Origin: Persicaria tinctoria
Taxonomy: Eukaryota > Streptophyta > Magnoliopsida > Caryophyllales > Polygonaceae
Direction of reading: 5' to 3'
DNA: 64,000 nt
NCBI GenBank assembly: GCA_037127255.1
Contig: JBANSL010000004.1
Location: 20,033,967 to 20,097,966, forward strand
The position numbers and the translations under genes are program-made. The notes under the pieces were generated by a model, which did no database searches, was not told the origin of the DNA, and saw only the letters and a program-made list of their open reading frames with translations. This document shows, piece after piece, positions 19,128-30,445 of the stretch; the first letter of the stretch is position 1; each line of letters starts with the position of its first letter.

Positions 19128-19400
19128 ATATACCTGGATCTTGGGTAGTGTTGCTAAGTGATGTTTCGTTGTTCATTTCATGAACATTTGAAGAACAAAA
19201 GTCGTTTTCCTTAGATGATGTACTAATAGACGCAATCGCATCATCATCATCGCCAAACATATCAAATGTGTCATCACGAGCTGATGGATTTTCTGTTGTA
19301 GATACATTTAGGCGGGAGGGACCAGTAGTTGCAGCTGCACTAGAAGAGAGGCCATTTTTCCTTGCTTGAACCAGGCTTTCATATCTTTCTACAGCAATCA
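19128..19400 (-). pseudogene. Exon fragment, acidic (FDMFGDDDD) unknown protein
   Basis: One minus-strand exon-like block reads ERYESLVQARKNGLSSSAAA, then NPSARDDTFDMFGDDDDAIA and a Ser/Asn-rich tail. It ends at QDPG, where a GTATAT donor follows. The xDMFxDDD phrase suggests a CD2BP2/GYF-type or similar nuclear protein, but this is a weak guess. No other exon of it is recognised nearby. Confidence 0.35.
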
Positions 19401-20339
19401 AGAGAAAAAGGGCACGGCTGATTAGCAAAGCCGAGGTTAAAATAGTTTACTCATTCGAGGTTATGCAAAGGCAGTATAAGCTAAAAAGGCAGTTGTTATA
19501 TTCCAAATACAGGCATAAATGTGTGCAGCAAGAGGTAAGATTTCTCTCCAGAATATATTTTTTCCATCTTAATTTATCAGGAGAAAACTATAAAGAGCTT
19601 TCGAAATCCTAGGTAAACCACTTAACATAGTTTCAGTGAAAAGCCTAGGCAAAGATAAGAAATTAACATAGTTTTGTAAGGCCCCAGTCAATGAGTCACT
19701 AGCTCATACCAACCCAACTCTTCTGAATTCGCTGTCGGCAGACTCAAATACAAAAAAAAAACTCATGTTCATATGACTATTACTCTCGTATGAAAATGTA
19801 AAGAGTGAAACAATTAAAAAACCACACAGGTTCTGCTCAATATGACATTCAGAATACAGCATAAATCAGATATACAAAATACTAGCATAAATCTGGAAGG
19901 GAGCAAGAACTCCACGCATCAACAAGGAAATCTGGAAGGAAACAGATCGAAGAAACAAGTACTGGAAGGGATCGAAAAAGGTGAGGTTCAGTGTATACCT
20001 AGGCGAGATGAGCAGCGAGACAGAGCGAAGGAGGAGAGACTCGGCGAGAGCTGCGACTCAACGAGATAGGTCTATTCCAGATTTATCGACAGTTACTCCA
20101 GCATCTGCAATTGAGAGATGAGAGATTAGAGCGGTGGCCGGAGGAGAGAGTCGGTGAGATTAGAGCTTGAGATCGAGAACCACTTACCAGAGGAGGAAGG
20201 TGCGCGAAGGCGGATAGACAGGGGGAACGCGGTGAGACGATGGATAGCGGCGAAGGTGGCGAAGGCGGCAAGACCGGCAGCGAGCGAGTGAGGGCGGCTG
20301 CGAGCGAGTGGAAGTCTGGCGAGGAAGATGGAGGTCCGG

Positions 20340-20341
<2 letters not shown>

Positions 20342-20383
<42 letters not shown>
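20342..20383. repeat. (GA)n microsatellite in a leader-like block
   Basis: About 21 GA units. They sit in a minus-strand, 5'-UTR-like block (about 20,080-20,460) with the look of a plant leader. A second (GA)n lies at about 20,776-20,804 inside the LTR fragment. Confidence 0.85.
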
Positions 20384-20385
<2 letters not shown>

Positions 20386-20534
20386 AGATCGAGAGAGGGA
20401 GAGGAGAAGGGTCCGGAGATGAGAGAGATTCCAATTTGAGAATAAGTATATATATGGGACATTTTGCTAAATTATCCAAAAACGTGACTATTTTGCAAAT
20501 TCGTCCAAAAAAATCCCTATTTTGCAAATTTTTT

Positions 20535-20772
20535 CAGAGAAGATCTATCAAGATGGAAGAGATTTATCCACTTTAGATATAGTTTCCTTATAGATCTATT
20601 TCCTTTATCAATTATGTTTTATCTTATGCTTTTAGATAGGAAGTTTTTAGATATATATATATATAGATAGATGTTCCTTCCAAGAATAGCTAGATGGAGC
20701 ACTATAAATAAGGTCTTAGGGGGCTGATTTTCATACATTCAAGCCATGTCGTCTTCGGGCGCAAACAGAGTG

Positions 20773-20805
<33 letters not shown>

Positions 20806-21464
20806 GGAGGAGGAACGTTTGGAAGGTTTTGTAAGTTTAAGTTTTATTTTTAATGTTAAAGTTAGTTTCTTTTATGATGTTTGCATTCTAATTTCCTTCT
20901 TCTAGGGTCGGGGTGAGCCCGACGATAGTCATGCACACTTGAGGTAAAGTTTTGATATTTATTATGTTTTGATCATCTACTGCCTTTTATATGTTTATTG
21001 TCTACTCGAAAGAATAGAGATTCATGTTAACAACTTGAATTATAAACATAAAATTGGTAGATACAATTAGGGTTACTTGAAAGAGTTATCTAATTGTTGG
21101 AAAAGGCGAAAGTTTACTCCTTTGATGTGATTACATAACTATTCTATCTTATCTTTTGTGTGTTTGATTATCGTTGCGGTGATCCCTTACCTTGGAAGTT
21201 TGCACATTTATTACTTTATTTCTTTATTTACATTCTGCACAGATTTTACCCGACACCAACCAACATTCCTTATCCATCCCTCGACATCGACCCATTCTTA
21301 GCCGACGTCGACAGCAACCCTCATCACCTTTTCCCGCTATCCATGAACCCCGAAACACACTAAACCTAGAACCGCTGACTTCTCTCCTGAGGACGAACCT
21401 GACTCCATTATCCTATAGCGGGGTCTTGACTATAAATTTATTTGGTCGAGAAACCCTCTCGTCA
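20535..21464 (+). mobile_element. 5'-truncated LTR related to family A
   Basis: It ends GGTCGAGAAACCCTCTCGTCA at 21,464, nearly identical to the end of the solo LTR at 2689 but on the opposite strand. A TATA box CTATAAATAAG (20,702-20,712) and a leader with GGGTGAGCCCGACGATAG follow the family layout. The left half resembles the 63.8-kb LTR (ATCTATCAAGAT, then AGAGATTTA). It contains one lone TCGA palindrome, CTCGACATCGAC at 21,280. No 5' terminus or target duplication was found. Confidence 0.6.
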
Positions 21465-21531
21465 ATTATGCCAGATGCATGTTGGGATCTTCTCCGTTTC
21501 TTCTGTGAAAACTAGGCAACAACGATGCCAT

Positions 21532-21745
21532 CTTGACTTGAATTCAAATTTTGAGCCAGTTGGGAGATCTGGGAGCTTGATGGCTAGTAGTGGTGATGTA
21601 AGTGTAAGGTCCTTAAGATCTCTCAACGTTCTTTTTTGTCTTGAATTCAAATTTTGAGCCAGTTGGGGGATCTGGGAGCTTGATGGCTAGTAGTGGTGAT
21701 GTAAGTGTAAGGTCCTTAAGATCTCTCAACATTCTTTTTGGTTCA
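21532..21745. repeat. Tandem duplication of about 105 bp
   Basis: A block starting GAATTCAAATTTTGAGCC and ending GATCTCTCAACRTTC occurs twice in direct tandem (about 21,538-21,640 and 21,642-21,745) with very few differences. In one frame it reads FEPVGRSGSLMASSGDVSV, then RSLRSLN. I recognise no family, though one ancestral exon may lie underneath. Confidence 0.75.
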
Positions 21746-22129
21746 TCTTCATTGTTGGCCATTTTGCTTGATCGATGTCTTCGTAACTTGGAAAAACATC
21801 GTTCGATTTGTGTATCACAAGGCACTAGAGAAAGATTAGCATAATAGGTATGAACCATACAAGATAGTTGCACCCAAAAGACACTCACGAAATACGCTTA
21901 ACCAAAAACTCGGCACTCCCCGACAACGGATCCAAGAGTTTGGTGCATGCAGAATGTCATGTGTTCTACACCCCAAATTTGAATTCTATACCTTCAACTA
22001 ATAACTAGTATTAGTAGCAAGTATAGGTGGATCTCATAGAGAGTGCATGTGACTTTGTTCAAACGTATTAAGCAAGCGAGCAATTCATAATGAGAGTGAA
22101 AGCAATGATGAGCAGGCTGAAGAAACCCC

Positions 22130-22985
22130 AACACACTTATTCATTAAGTGTCACCACACTATAAGTCTCATTCAACGTTTAGACCCGATTGAACAAGTTT
22201 TATAAGACATTGACATAAGTGATAGAAACATAAAAAGAAACACTATGGGAATCTTTGACAAACTAAACCACAAACAGAAGGCGACTTTTGCTACAACAAG
22301 GTGGTGTCCGTGGAAAATTGGGAAAAGGAAAATATTTGACCAACCTACCTCAACCACAATACCAAATACAGAATACACGACATGTGAAATATTAAAGAAA
22401 TGGGAAGACAACAAGAAGTTTGATCTTAAGGACCAAAAATAACAATCAGAGCTAACTCGCCTAAAAAATGGAAAATATAAGATTGAAAAAACCACCAAAA
22501 GGAACCTACAAAATAAATTCTAATAGTAGCAATTGTGACCTTGCTCCATCGAATGTTCGATTCATTATTCATGATCTCCGAGGTGTCAAGCTTGGGGATC
22601 ATGAATAAAATCTAAGATGGAGGGGTGCAGGTTGGACAGAGATCGACCATCATGGGAGAACTGCACGATGGCTCTCAAGCTTGGGGTCTTGAAGGCTCAT
22701 GAGCTTAGGCTTCCCAAAATCATCGGGGAAGGGGACAATATACCTTGCAATGATCAACGGTTTAAAGAGTTGCTGGTCATGCTCGTGGGAGTTTGAGATT
22801 CTCATTACCGATGTTCCAGTCAGTATCCAACATTTCAAGGAGGTGACCTTCTCGCACGTCTTCCGTGAAGTCAACAGATGTGCAGATCATATCGCTCGGC
22901 GCTTCCATACACATATTGCGCCAAATCTCCAAACAAATAGAGAACTCAACATCCTCATATGCTATGATGCTCTTGGATGGTGGAC
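22130..22985 (+). pseudogene. LINE ORF2 3' remnant (zf-RVT tail and RNase H)
   Basis: About 22,150-22,440 matches the zinc-finger/linker region of plant L1 LINEs (RNTMGIFDKLNHKQKATFA, then WEDNKKFDLKDQ). About 22,660-22,940 matches the RNase H: MALKLGVLKAHELRLPKIIG, EGDNIYLAMINGL and FREVNRCADHIARRF. Stops and shifts interrupt it. The catalytic GD and NR.AD residues are still visible. No reverse transcriptase lies upstream, as expected for a 5'-truncated LINE. Confidence 0.75.
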
Positions 22986-23094
22986 TAGTAGGGTCAAGGC
23001 CCGTGAAAATTATTACCTGTATAAAAAAATGCATATAAATAAGAATATTTACTCTTATAAAATATAACTATCTAATAAAATATGCAAGAGCCTT

Positions 23095-23535
23095 AATAAC
23101 AAATACTAAAAGAAGTCTGACTCTCTCAAATAACAATAGCTCCATCGATTTTATTATACATGACTGGGAATGTAGGCCGGCCAACTAACATTGGTTATGA
23201 CCTAATTGGCAACCAAACCCCTATTAAAGCGAAAGCTATAACTTTTAGACAATGCATTATCCAAACACTAAACCTGGGTATAAACAAATTGTAGATCGAG
23301 GGAAATTCCCTTGCCATCATCAACCACCTTAAATTAAAAAAATCAAATGTTCTTGGGAAATCAAAATGATTATGTTTGACATTAAAAACCTCCTATCAAG
23401 AGTAAGAGAAGTTTATTTCTCTCACATACATCGTGATGGAAATAGAGTGACTGATAAGGTTGCATACATTTGCCGCTCTACAAGCCAGTGCATGGGTCTG
23501 TTCAAGTGGGTCAATGGAACATGGTCCCTAAAAGG
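23095..23535 (+). pseudogene. Second LINE RNase H remnant
   Basis: A separate plus-strand RNase H block reads IHDWECRPTNIGYDLIGNQT, then EGNSLAIINHLK and HIHRDGNRVTDKVAYICRST. It is in tandem after the previous LINE end but has a different sequence, so it is another 5'-truncated insertion. It has several stops. The order IGN..P..KAKA, EG.S, H..R.GNRV.DKVA matches the LINE in the CACTA. Confidence 0.75.
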
Positions 23536-23589
23536 TTTAGGGCTCATTTTCATTTAAATTAATTATATAATAAATGTATTACAAAAATA

Positions 23590-24225
23590 ATCATCTAGTC
23601 ACTCTAGCCTATTGGTAAAAAAAAACAGCTGATTAAAATAGGAGTCCCTTACCCTGCCACGGTTCAAAACCCCTTTGCAACATTTTCATTTATAATTTTT
23701 TGTGTTAAAAATTTGATTAAAAAATATATAATTATCTTCTCATCACTAAATTTTTTAATTGATTTAATTTTAAACCGGTGAATTCGGTAAATACATAATA
23801 TTTTCATGCAATAACTTTTATGCTAAAAAATTGATTGAAAAAATAAACTCATTGCCCTTCAACTAAAAATTGAAATTGATTGAATTTGAAACAAAAGTGA
23901 ATTTGGTATAAAAAAAACGTAGTATTTTAAAATTGAATACAACAACTATTTTATAATTTAAAAACATTTTCTTTTACAATTTTTTGTGTTAAAAAATTAA
24001 TTGAAAATATATAATTATCTTCTCTCACTAAATTTTTTAATTGATTTAATTTTAAACCGGTGAATTTGGTAAATACATAATATTTTCATGCAATAACTTT
24101 TATGCTAAAAAATTGATTAAAAAAATATAAAATCATTGCCCTATAACTAAAAATTGAAATTGATTGAGTTTCAAACAAAAGTGAATTTGGTAAAAAAAAC
24201 ACAGTATTTTAAATTTTAAAACAAA
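23590..24225. repeat. AT-rich DNA with a ~290-bp tandem duplication and a SINE-like head
   Basis: About 23,596-23,680 has an A-box-like TCTAGCCTATTGGT and a B-box-like GGTTCAAAACCCC, as in tRNA-derived SINEs. After it a block beginning ATAATTTTTTGTGTTAAA (about 23,690) recurs at about 23,975. Both share ACTAAATTTTTTAATTGATT and AAACCGGTGAATT. No coding is visible. Confidence 0.5.
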
Positions 24226-24479
24226 ACAATTTAAAAATTTAAAAATTTGAAAGCATAAATGGATTTATGTTTAAAATTTTGAATTGAAAAAATAGTTGAT
24301 ACGTTGTTACGATGGAATGATAAGGCACTGCTGCTCTGGCAGAGGTTTCGATATTTATAATAATACATGGGGCCATTTGCATAAATAATTGGTTGCGATC
24401 TTTGCATGCTTAACCCAATCCGAATTTTTTTTGCTAAAAAGCGGATATACGGGTGAAGGTTGCAACCGGTAGCCGGTGA

Positions 24480-24995
24480 GTCAGGAAAGAGGAAAAAAAA
24501 AAGGAAAGAGGGAAAGGGGAAACACCGGGTGCCATGGTTGAGGGCCTGAGGCAACCACAAGAAGGGAGAAGGAAAGGGGTCGGGGGCGGTGGCTAGGGTT
24601 CCGATCTGAAGGAAGGGTTCGAGTCGCTCGATGGCGTCGGCAGCAACATCTTCACTCCTCTCGCTCCTCTCCACCTGCACCACTGGAACCCTAGCGACAT
24701 TAATTGCTCCTCACAGCGCCCATCTGGTTGCCGATGCTCAATTCGGTTGCTGGTGCGGTTGAAACCGCCGGTTCTACAACCTTGGGGATGGTACGTAGGT
24801 TATCGAATCTTCAACCGAAGGTTTTCCCCTGGTGCCCTTTCTCCCTCACAACTCATGCAGCTCATTCCAATCTCTCCTTCCCCCCGTGCTCTTCCCCCCT
24901 CACGCAGCTGATTCCACTATCTCCTTCTTCAAGCGATTTCGAGCAATTTCGAGGAGAATCTCCACAAATTGGCTTCGATTAAGCTATTCCAGGTA
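24480..24995 (+). other. Leader/first-exon-like block next to the P4-ATPase fragment
   Basis: GC-rich, CT-rich DNA with short open frames ends near 24,991 at TTCCAG|GTACAA, a good donor. It resembles a plant 5'-UTR exon. I see no protein family. It may be the leader of the P4-ATPase copy downstream or of another captured gene. From 25,000 to 25,500 I see nothing coding. Confidence 0.3.
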
Positions 24996-25506
24996 CAATT
25001 CTTCACCCTTCTTCTTCTTTGCTCTATCTTCCAAGCCTGTAATCAACTTGTTGGTGTTCCAATGGCTGTTGGAGCCGAGATTTCTTTGCTCTTGGCTGCA
25101 ATATAGTTGTGGTCTAGAGACATCTAGTCTCTGGATTTTGCTTCTGTGATGTTTATATTTGATTGGTTGCATGCTTGCTCTTCACTCAAACATAGGCAGT
25201 TGAGAAAAATATGCATTAGGATGAATAGAAACTAGAGGTATTTAAATATGCAATGTCATAGAGAAGATCATGCACCAGATTTATATACAAGAATTATATA
25301 GGGTATGTTCCATATTTATTCTGGCAAAAAAAAACACCCAGATCTTGGTGTTAAGTTTCCTGCTCATCCTTGAGTCACAACTTGTATTTAGTTCTTCTTT
25401 TCGCCATTTCTCTGTTTTTCCTTGTCTGATGTAGGAGATAATGCAGAAGGTTGAAAATGTATGCTTTTTTTTTCTTTGACAAATTTAATTAAATTTTAAT
25501 ATGCAG

Positions 25507-25985
25507 GTTAATTGCTGAACTTATTGAGAATGACCTTATATTGATTGGTAGTACTGCTATTGAAGATAAGCTTCAGGAAGAAGGGCCTCCTTGTATAGAG
25601 ATACTTTCAAGAGCTGGTATCCAGATATGGGTTCTTACTGGATACAAAATGGAAACTGTAATAAATATTGTCTATGGTTAGGATATTAAATGGCTTTTGG
25701 GTTCTTTTTGCTTCTTGAACATAGAATTGAATTTGCTATTCATGCATGTCTTCTTAATAACTTTATCTGATGCAACCTGCAATTTGATAAACAATGCCAT
25801 GCAACAGTTCATTATAACTTCAGAGACAGATGAGATCAGAGATGTAGAGAAGAGGGTATGTTGCATATGAGCATATTACAGTTCAAATCTTGTTTTCCAA
25901 TATCTAGTTTTCGTCTTCTGTTTTTTTAGGGTGACCCAGTGGAAGTTGCCAATGTCATGATGAATGTTGTCAAAACCCCAGCTGA
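25507..25985 (+). pseudogene. P4-type ATPase (phospholipid flippase) fragment
   Basis: Plant ALA flippases move lipids across membranes. Three exon blocks are visible. 25,507 to about 25,676 reads [20 protein letters not shown], then [20 protein letters not shown]. About 25,770-25,857 reads CNLINNAMQQFIITSETDEI, then RDVEKR. About 25,930-25,985 reads GDPVEVANVMMNVVKTPA. They come from the cytosolic P domain. The invariant Asp of the TGDK motif is Tyr (TGYK). Phosphorylation-site and membrane segments are missing. The third block is cut by the CACTA element at 25,983. The DNA after that element (from 40,267, NKCLEKIA in one frame) may continue it. Confidence 0.8.
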
Positions 25986-26317
25986 CACTACTAGAAAAAC
26001 GCAATTAGACATCTGTTGTGAACCGATGTCTTTCAAAAAAAATTCCGATCTCTTTGTGCGTGTAGTAAAAGATCAACTTTTCTACATCGGTTTCAGGCCG
26101 ATGTCTTTTCTTGGTTAAAACATCTATTTTATTTTTAATATAGATATAAATCATGCCCTCAAATTTATTTTTGACATGTTCACTTATTGTTAAAGTCTTA
26201 TTATTTCTCATTTATAAGCTTTTAAAGATGTCCACACCATTACTAAATTTTACATTTACATCACTATTTTTTTTTTTTTTTTTTTTTTGATTAGGTAAAA
26301 ATTCGGGTGAGAATACT

Positions 26318-29300
26318 CTACCCGAAAGCATCCTGCCGGATGAGGTCAAGTAGACCTGAGTGATTGTATAAATTAGGTCCCCTGGTAGAGTAGCAAAGGT
26401 GTGCAACCTTATCCGCTACCCGGTTACCAATACGGGGAATATGAGAAATTCTTATATTCCTTACACCTCGGAGAATAGTCTGAATATCTGACATTACTAA
26501 TTCTATTTCCCAAGGACAGTTCGTGTGTGTTTCTAAGAAATCTGTAATTACTTTTGAATCCCCTTCAATGATTAGGTTATCGATGTTTAGTTCCTTTGCC
26601 TTTTTTACCCCAAGTCGTAGTGCCAATGCTTCTGCCATAATAGGAGAGTGTCCCCCAATCACCCCACCATCCATGCTGATTGGATTACCATTCCAATCCC
26701 GTATAATGTAGCCAATAGAGCTCTTTGAATCTGATATATATGATCCATCAAAGTTTAGTTTGTATTTGCCCATAGGCGGCCTTTTCCATCGGGCGGACTT
26801 TTTGGTATTTTTAGGGTGGACTTTTACCCTATTTTGGATTGTGGAATCCTCGTCGTCTTCAAGGTTCAGTTTGATGGTTGTTCTCCAATTATTGATGTTT
26901 TCCAAGACCATTTTTCTAATGCCCTCTATTGAAGGGATCTTGGCATTCCTGAAGATTACTTGATTCCTCACAAACCACAGTGTCCACCATCTAAATGCTA
27001 TATTCTGTTTTCTGTCCTTCGAAAGGGTGGTGCTCAGGAGCTGAAGAATTTGATCCATATCTCTGTTTTCTGATATAATTGTGCTGACTTTCTGGGATAT
27101 ATCTCTGGGAAATTGTTGTTGAAAGCTGTTGAAGGGGCATTCTATGAAGATATGAATATCATCTTCCGATGATTGGTTACACAAGATGCATGGAGTGGGA
27201 ACAGCAACCCCCTTCTGGGCTAATCGCGCAGCAGTGGGTAATCCTTTTTGTTTGATTCTCCACATAAAATTTTGGACTTTTGGGGGAGCGTCAATTTTCC
27301 AAATCCAGGTGAATTCATTAGATATTATGCGTGTGTTGGATGAAACTAGGTTATAGGCGGATGACGTTGTGAACCAACCTTTTTTGTCCGGCCACCAGTA
27401 TAGCCTATCAGCAAGGGGACTTATGGGTAGGGGGATTTTGATGATTTCTTTTGTTATAGCCTCAGGGAGAGTGGAGTCAAGTTTTTCTCTCCACCATTTT
27501 CCCCCCATTATATAATCGCTTACAGTTTCTTTTTGGTCTATATTGGGTTGGGGTTCTATTTTATCCAAAAGAGGCTATGTTGTTACCCAGTTGTCTTTCC
27601 AGAAATTGATAGATTTTCCGTCTCCTACTGACCAGATAAGTCCTGATTTAAATTTTGTAATCAAGGAGCTGAGTTTTGACCATTGCCACGAGGCATTCCC
27701 CCTCCTAGTGTAGTTGAGTATGTGTTTTTCTTTTAGGTATTTGTGTTGTATAATCTTAACCCAGTTATTCTCAGGTTCCGCTAAAATTTTCCATAACAGT
27801 TTTAGTTGGAGGGCTTCGTTCATGTTTCTTGCTTTCCGTATTCCAAGTCCGCCAGCTGCTTTTGATTTACATATTTTGTCCCAGCTTATCAGTGGACTGT
27901 GTTGCGCATCTTTGTTCCAGAAAAAAGTTCTGTTAATTTGGTCAAGTTGCTTGTGTATTGACGCAGGGAGCAAGAAGCTCTGCATAGCATATAGAGGTTT
28001 TGATGATAGATTAGATGCAATTAAAGTGGCTCTTCCCTGCTGAGATAGGGTGTTTGCCCGCCATTTACTGAGTTGTTCTCTTGATTTACATATAATCTCG
28101 CCAAAGGTTTCCTTCGTTACCCGCCCGTTTACGATTGGGCAACCCAAGTATTTCTCCAAACTTCGTTCTAAGGGTATATTAAGTACTCCTTCTAAGTCTC
28201 GTGCTCTTGTCCTCGGGATTCCTGGCGTGGTTTGGAAGGATGACTTGTGATAGTTTACTTTCTGTCCCGAGAATCTACAGTAGTCCTCGATTATTTCTTT
28301 TAATTTTGTACATGCAGAGATGCTTCCTTTTGAGAAAATGATAATGTCATCCGCAAAGGCCAAAAACGGGATGCTAGGGCCAGAATTCCCAAATTTAAAG
28401 CCAATACTATTATTTGGGCTCTCTGCGTCTATCGACAGTTTACGAGCCAACACTTCTGCACCAAGCAGAAAAAGGAAGGGAGAGAGAGGGTCTCCTTGAC
28501 GTAGTCCTCTAGTTGGTTTAAAGGGTTCCGTGGGTCCATTGTTAACTAATACAGAGAACGAAACCGTAGTTACACATTCCATAACTATGTCCACGAACCG
28601 TTGGTGGAAACCGAATCTTTGGAGCACCAACTTTGTAAATTGCCAATCTACTCTGTCGTACGCCTTTTCCATATCAAGTTTTATGGCAGTCCAACCTTTC
28701 AAGCCCTTTCTTGTGCGAAAGGAGTGGAATATTTCATGAGCTATAAGTATATTATCCTGAATTGCTCTGTCAGAAACAAATGCTCCTTGGAGAGGGTGTA
28801 TAAGTTTTCCAATTATCATTTTTAGTCGTTCAGTGATTATCTTGGAGATGATTTTATATAGAGTAGAGCAAAGACTAATCGGTCGATAATGTGTAGTCAT
28901 AGAGGGGTTATCATTTTTTGGTATGAGTGAGATAAATGTGTGGTTGATTTGCTTCAACAGATGACCAGAGTGGAAAAAAGCTTTAACTGCCTTAGTAATA
29001 TCAATTCCTACAATTTCCCAATACTTTTTGTAAAACTCTGCAGTCATACCATCAGGACCAGAAGATTTATTGCTTCCTAATGAGAAAACAACTTTTTTGA
29101 TTTCACTGTTTGTTGGCTGCTTGATTAGAAAACTATTTTCCTCATCGGTGATAACAGGGTTGATAACTGAAAGGTATTCATGAAGTTGTTGTATTGGGAA
29201 GATTTGCTCTCGTCTAAACCTTTTTTCAAAGTCTTTCTGTATTTCCGTTTTAATATTTTCATCCCCAACAATTTGGGTTCCTTCTGCAGAAGTAATTGTT

Positions 29301-30445
29301 CTAATGATTTTCCTATTTCTCCTTCCAGACGCTACTCTATGGAAATAGGCCGAATTAGTATCTGCTAGTTTCAAGTGTTTTGACTTTGCTCTTTGATTCC
29401 AAAAAGTTTTATGGAATCGGAGAAGATTTTCTCTCTTGGATAGGAGGTTTTGTTCTTTAGTGGATGCATTTGAGTTTTGGTTTAGGTTGTGGGTCGATTG
29501 TATATCCAATAGGGCTTCGTCCACTTCTTGGAATTGTCGAAAAATATTTCCAAATGTTTTCTTGTTCCAAGCTTTCGCCTTCTGTTTGAGGATTTTTGAT
29601 TTATATATGATTTGGAACATAGCAGAGCCAGAGCAAGTAGCTCTCCAAGATTGCTTGACGATATTGCGAAAGTCTTTCCTCTGAAGCCAGACGTTTTCAA
29701 ATTTAAACGGAGGGGGTTTGAAAGGGACGTTCTTTGAGAGAGTAATTGAAATGGGGCAATGATCCGAGTTTGAGAATGCACCATTTTTCGTTACCAACTC
29801 GGGGAACATGTCAATAATTTCATGATGAACTAACACCCTATCAAGTTTTTCCAAGATGTTATCTGGGCCACCCTGATTCTTTCTCCATGTAAAAGGGTTA
29901 CCGAACGAAGGAATCTCTACCAAGGACCACGCATCTTTAAACTCCATTATTCTCTGAAATCTACTCGGTCGAGTTTCTGCACCACCACACTTATCCGATG
30001 GTTGGCTTATTTCATTTAAGTCACCCATCACTAAGCAGGGGAGGTTACTTTGGGCAATTAGACTATATAAGTTTCTCCAAAAGTCCTCTTTTTCTGCAGG
30101 GTTGGGGGGTGCGTAAACAAAAAGCATAAGACATTCAAAACTCTCCTTTATATTTTCATATTTTACTCCTATGATTCTCGGGAGGTGAATAACCACCGAG
30201 ATTGTTTCATCTATGAACGAGTTTTCATTCCATAATAAAACAATACCCCCGGAACGACCAGAGGCCGGTGACCAACAAATATTTGTAAATCCTGCATTTT
30301 TCCATAGAGATTCTTTTGGTTCTGTTTCAGTCTTTGTTTCTGCCAGAATAAGCATTTGTATATGATCTAAAGTACGTCACCCCTTAATATTAGACCAGAA
30401 GATTGTTTTTCCAATTCCCCTGCAATTCCAATATCGTATAATCAT
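26318..30445 (-). pseudogene. LINE ORF2: endonuclease, reverse transcriptase, zf-RVT and RNase H
   Basis: The frame begins ATG at 30,445 (MIIRYWNCRGIGKT), has a TGA at codon 23, runs open for 926 codons to a TAG at 27,575-27,577, and continues in the same frame to 26,318. Domains in order: EEP endonuclease (LAETKT, MGDLNEIS, SDHCPI); reverse transcriptase (GLRQGDPLSPFLFLL, FADDIIIFSKGS); zf-RVT (CILCNQSSEDDIHIFIECPF); RNase H (NFDGSYISD, EALALRLG, EGDSKVI, GNRVADKVAHL). The catalytic FADD and the RNase H acidic residues are present. It would nick target DNA and copy its own mRNA. Only two in-frame stops separate it from an uninterrupted gene. Confidence 0.9.

Noticed and set aside
20083..20527. 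Minus-strand Ser/Leu-rich frames
   Set aside because: They arise from the (GA)n repeat and the purine-rich leader-like block; no protein family fits.
2689..21464. One giant element bounded by the 2.7-kb and 21.4-kb LTRs
   Set aside because: The two LTRs are in opposite orientation. The first has its own TSD (AAGTA), so they are separate insertions.
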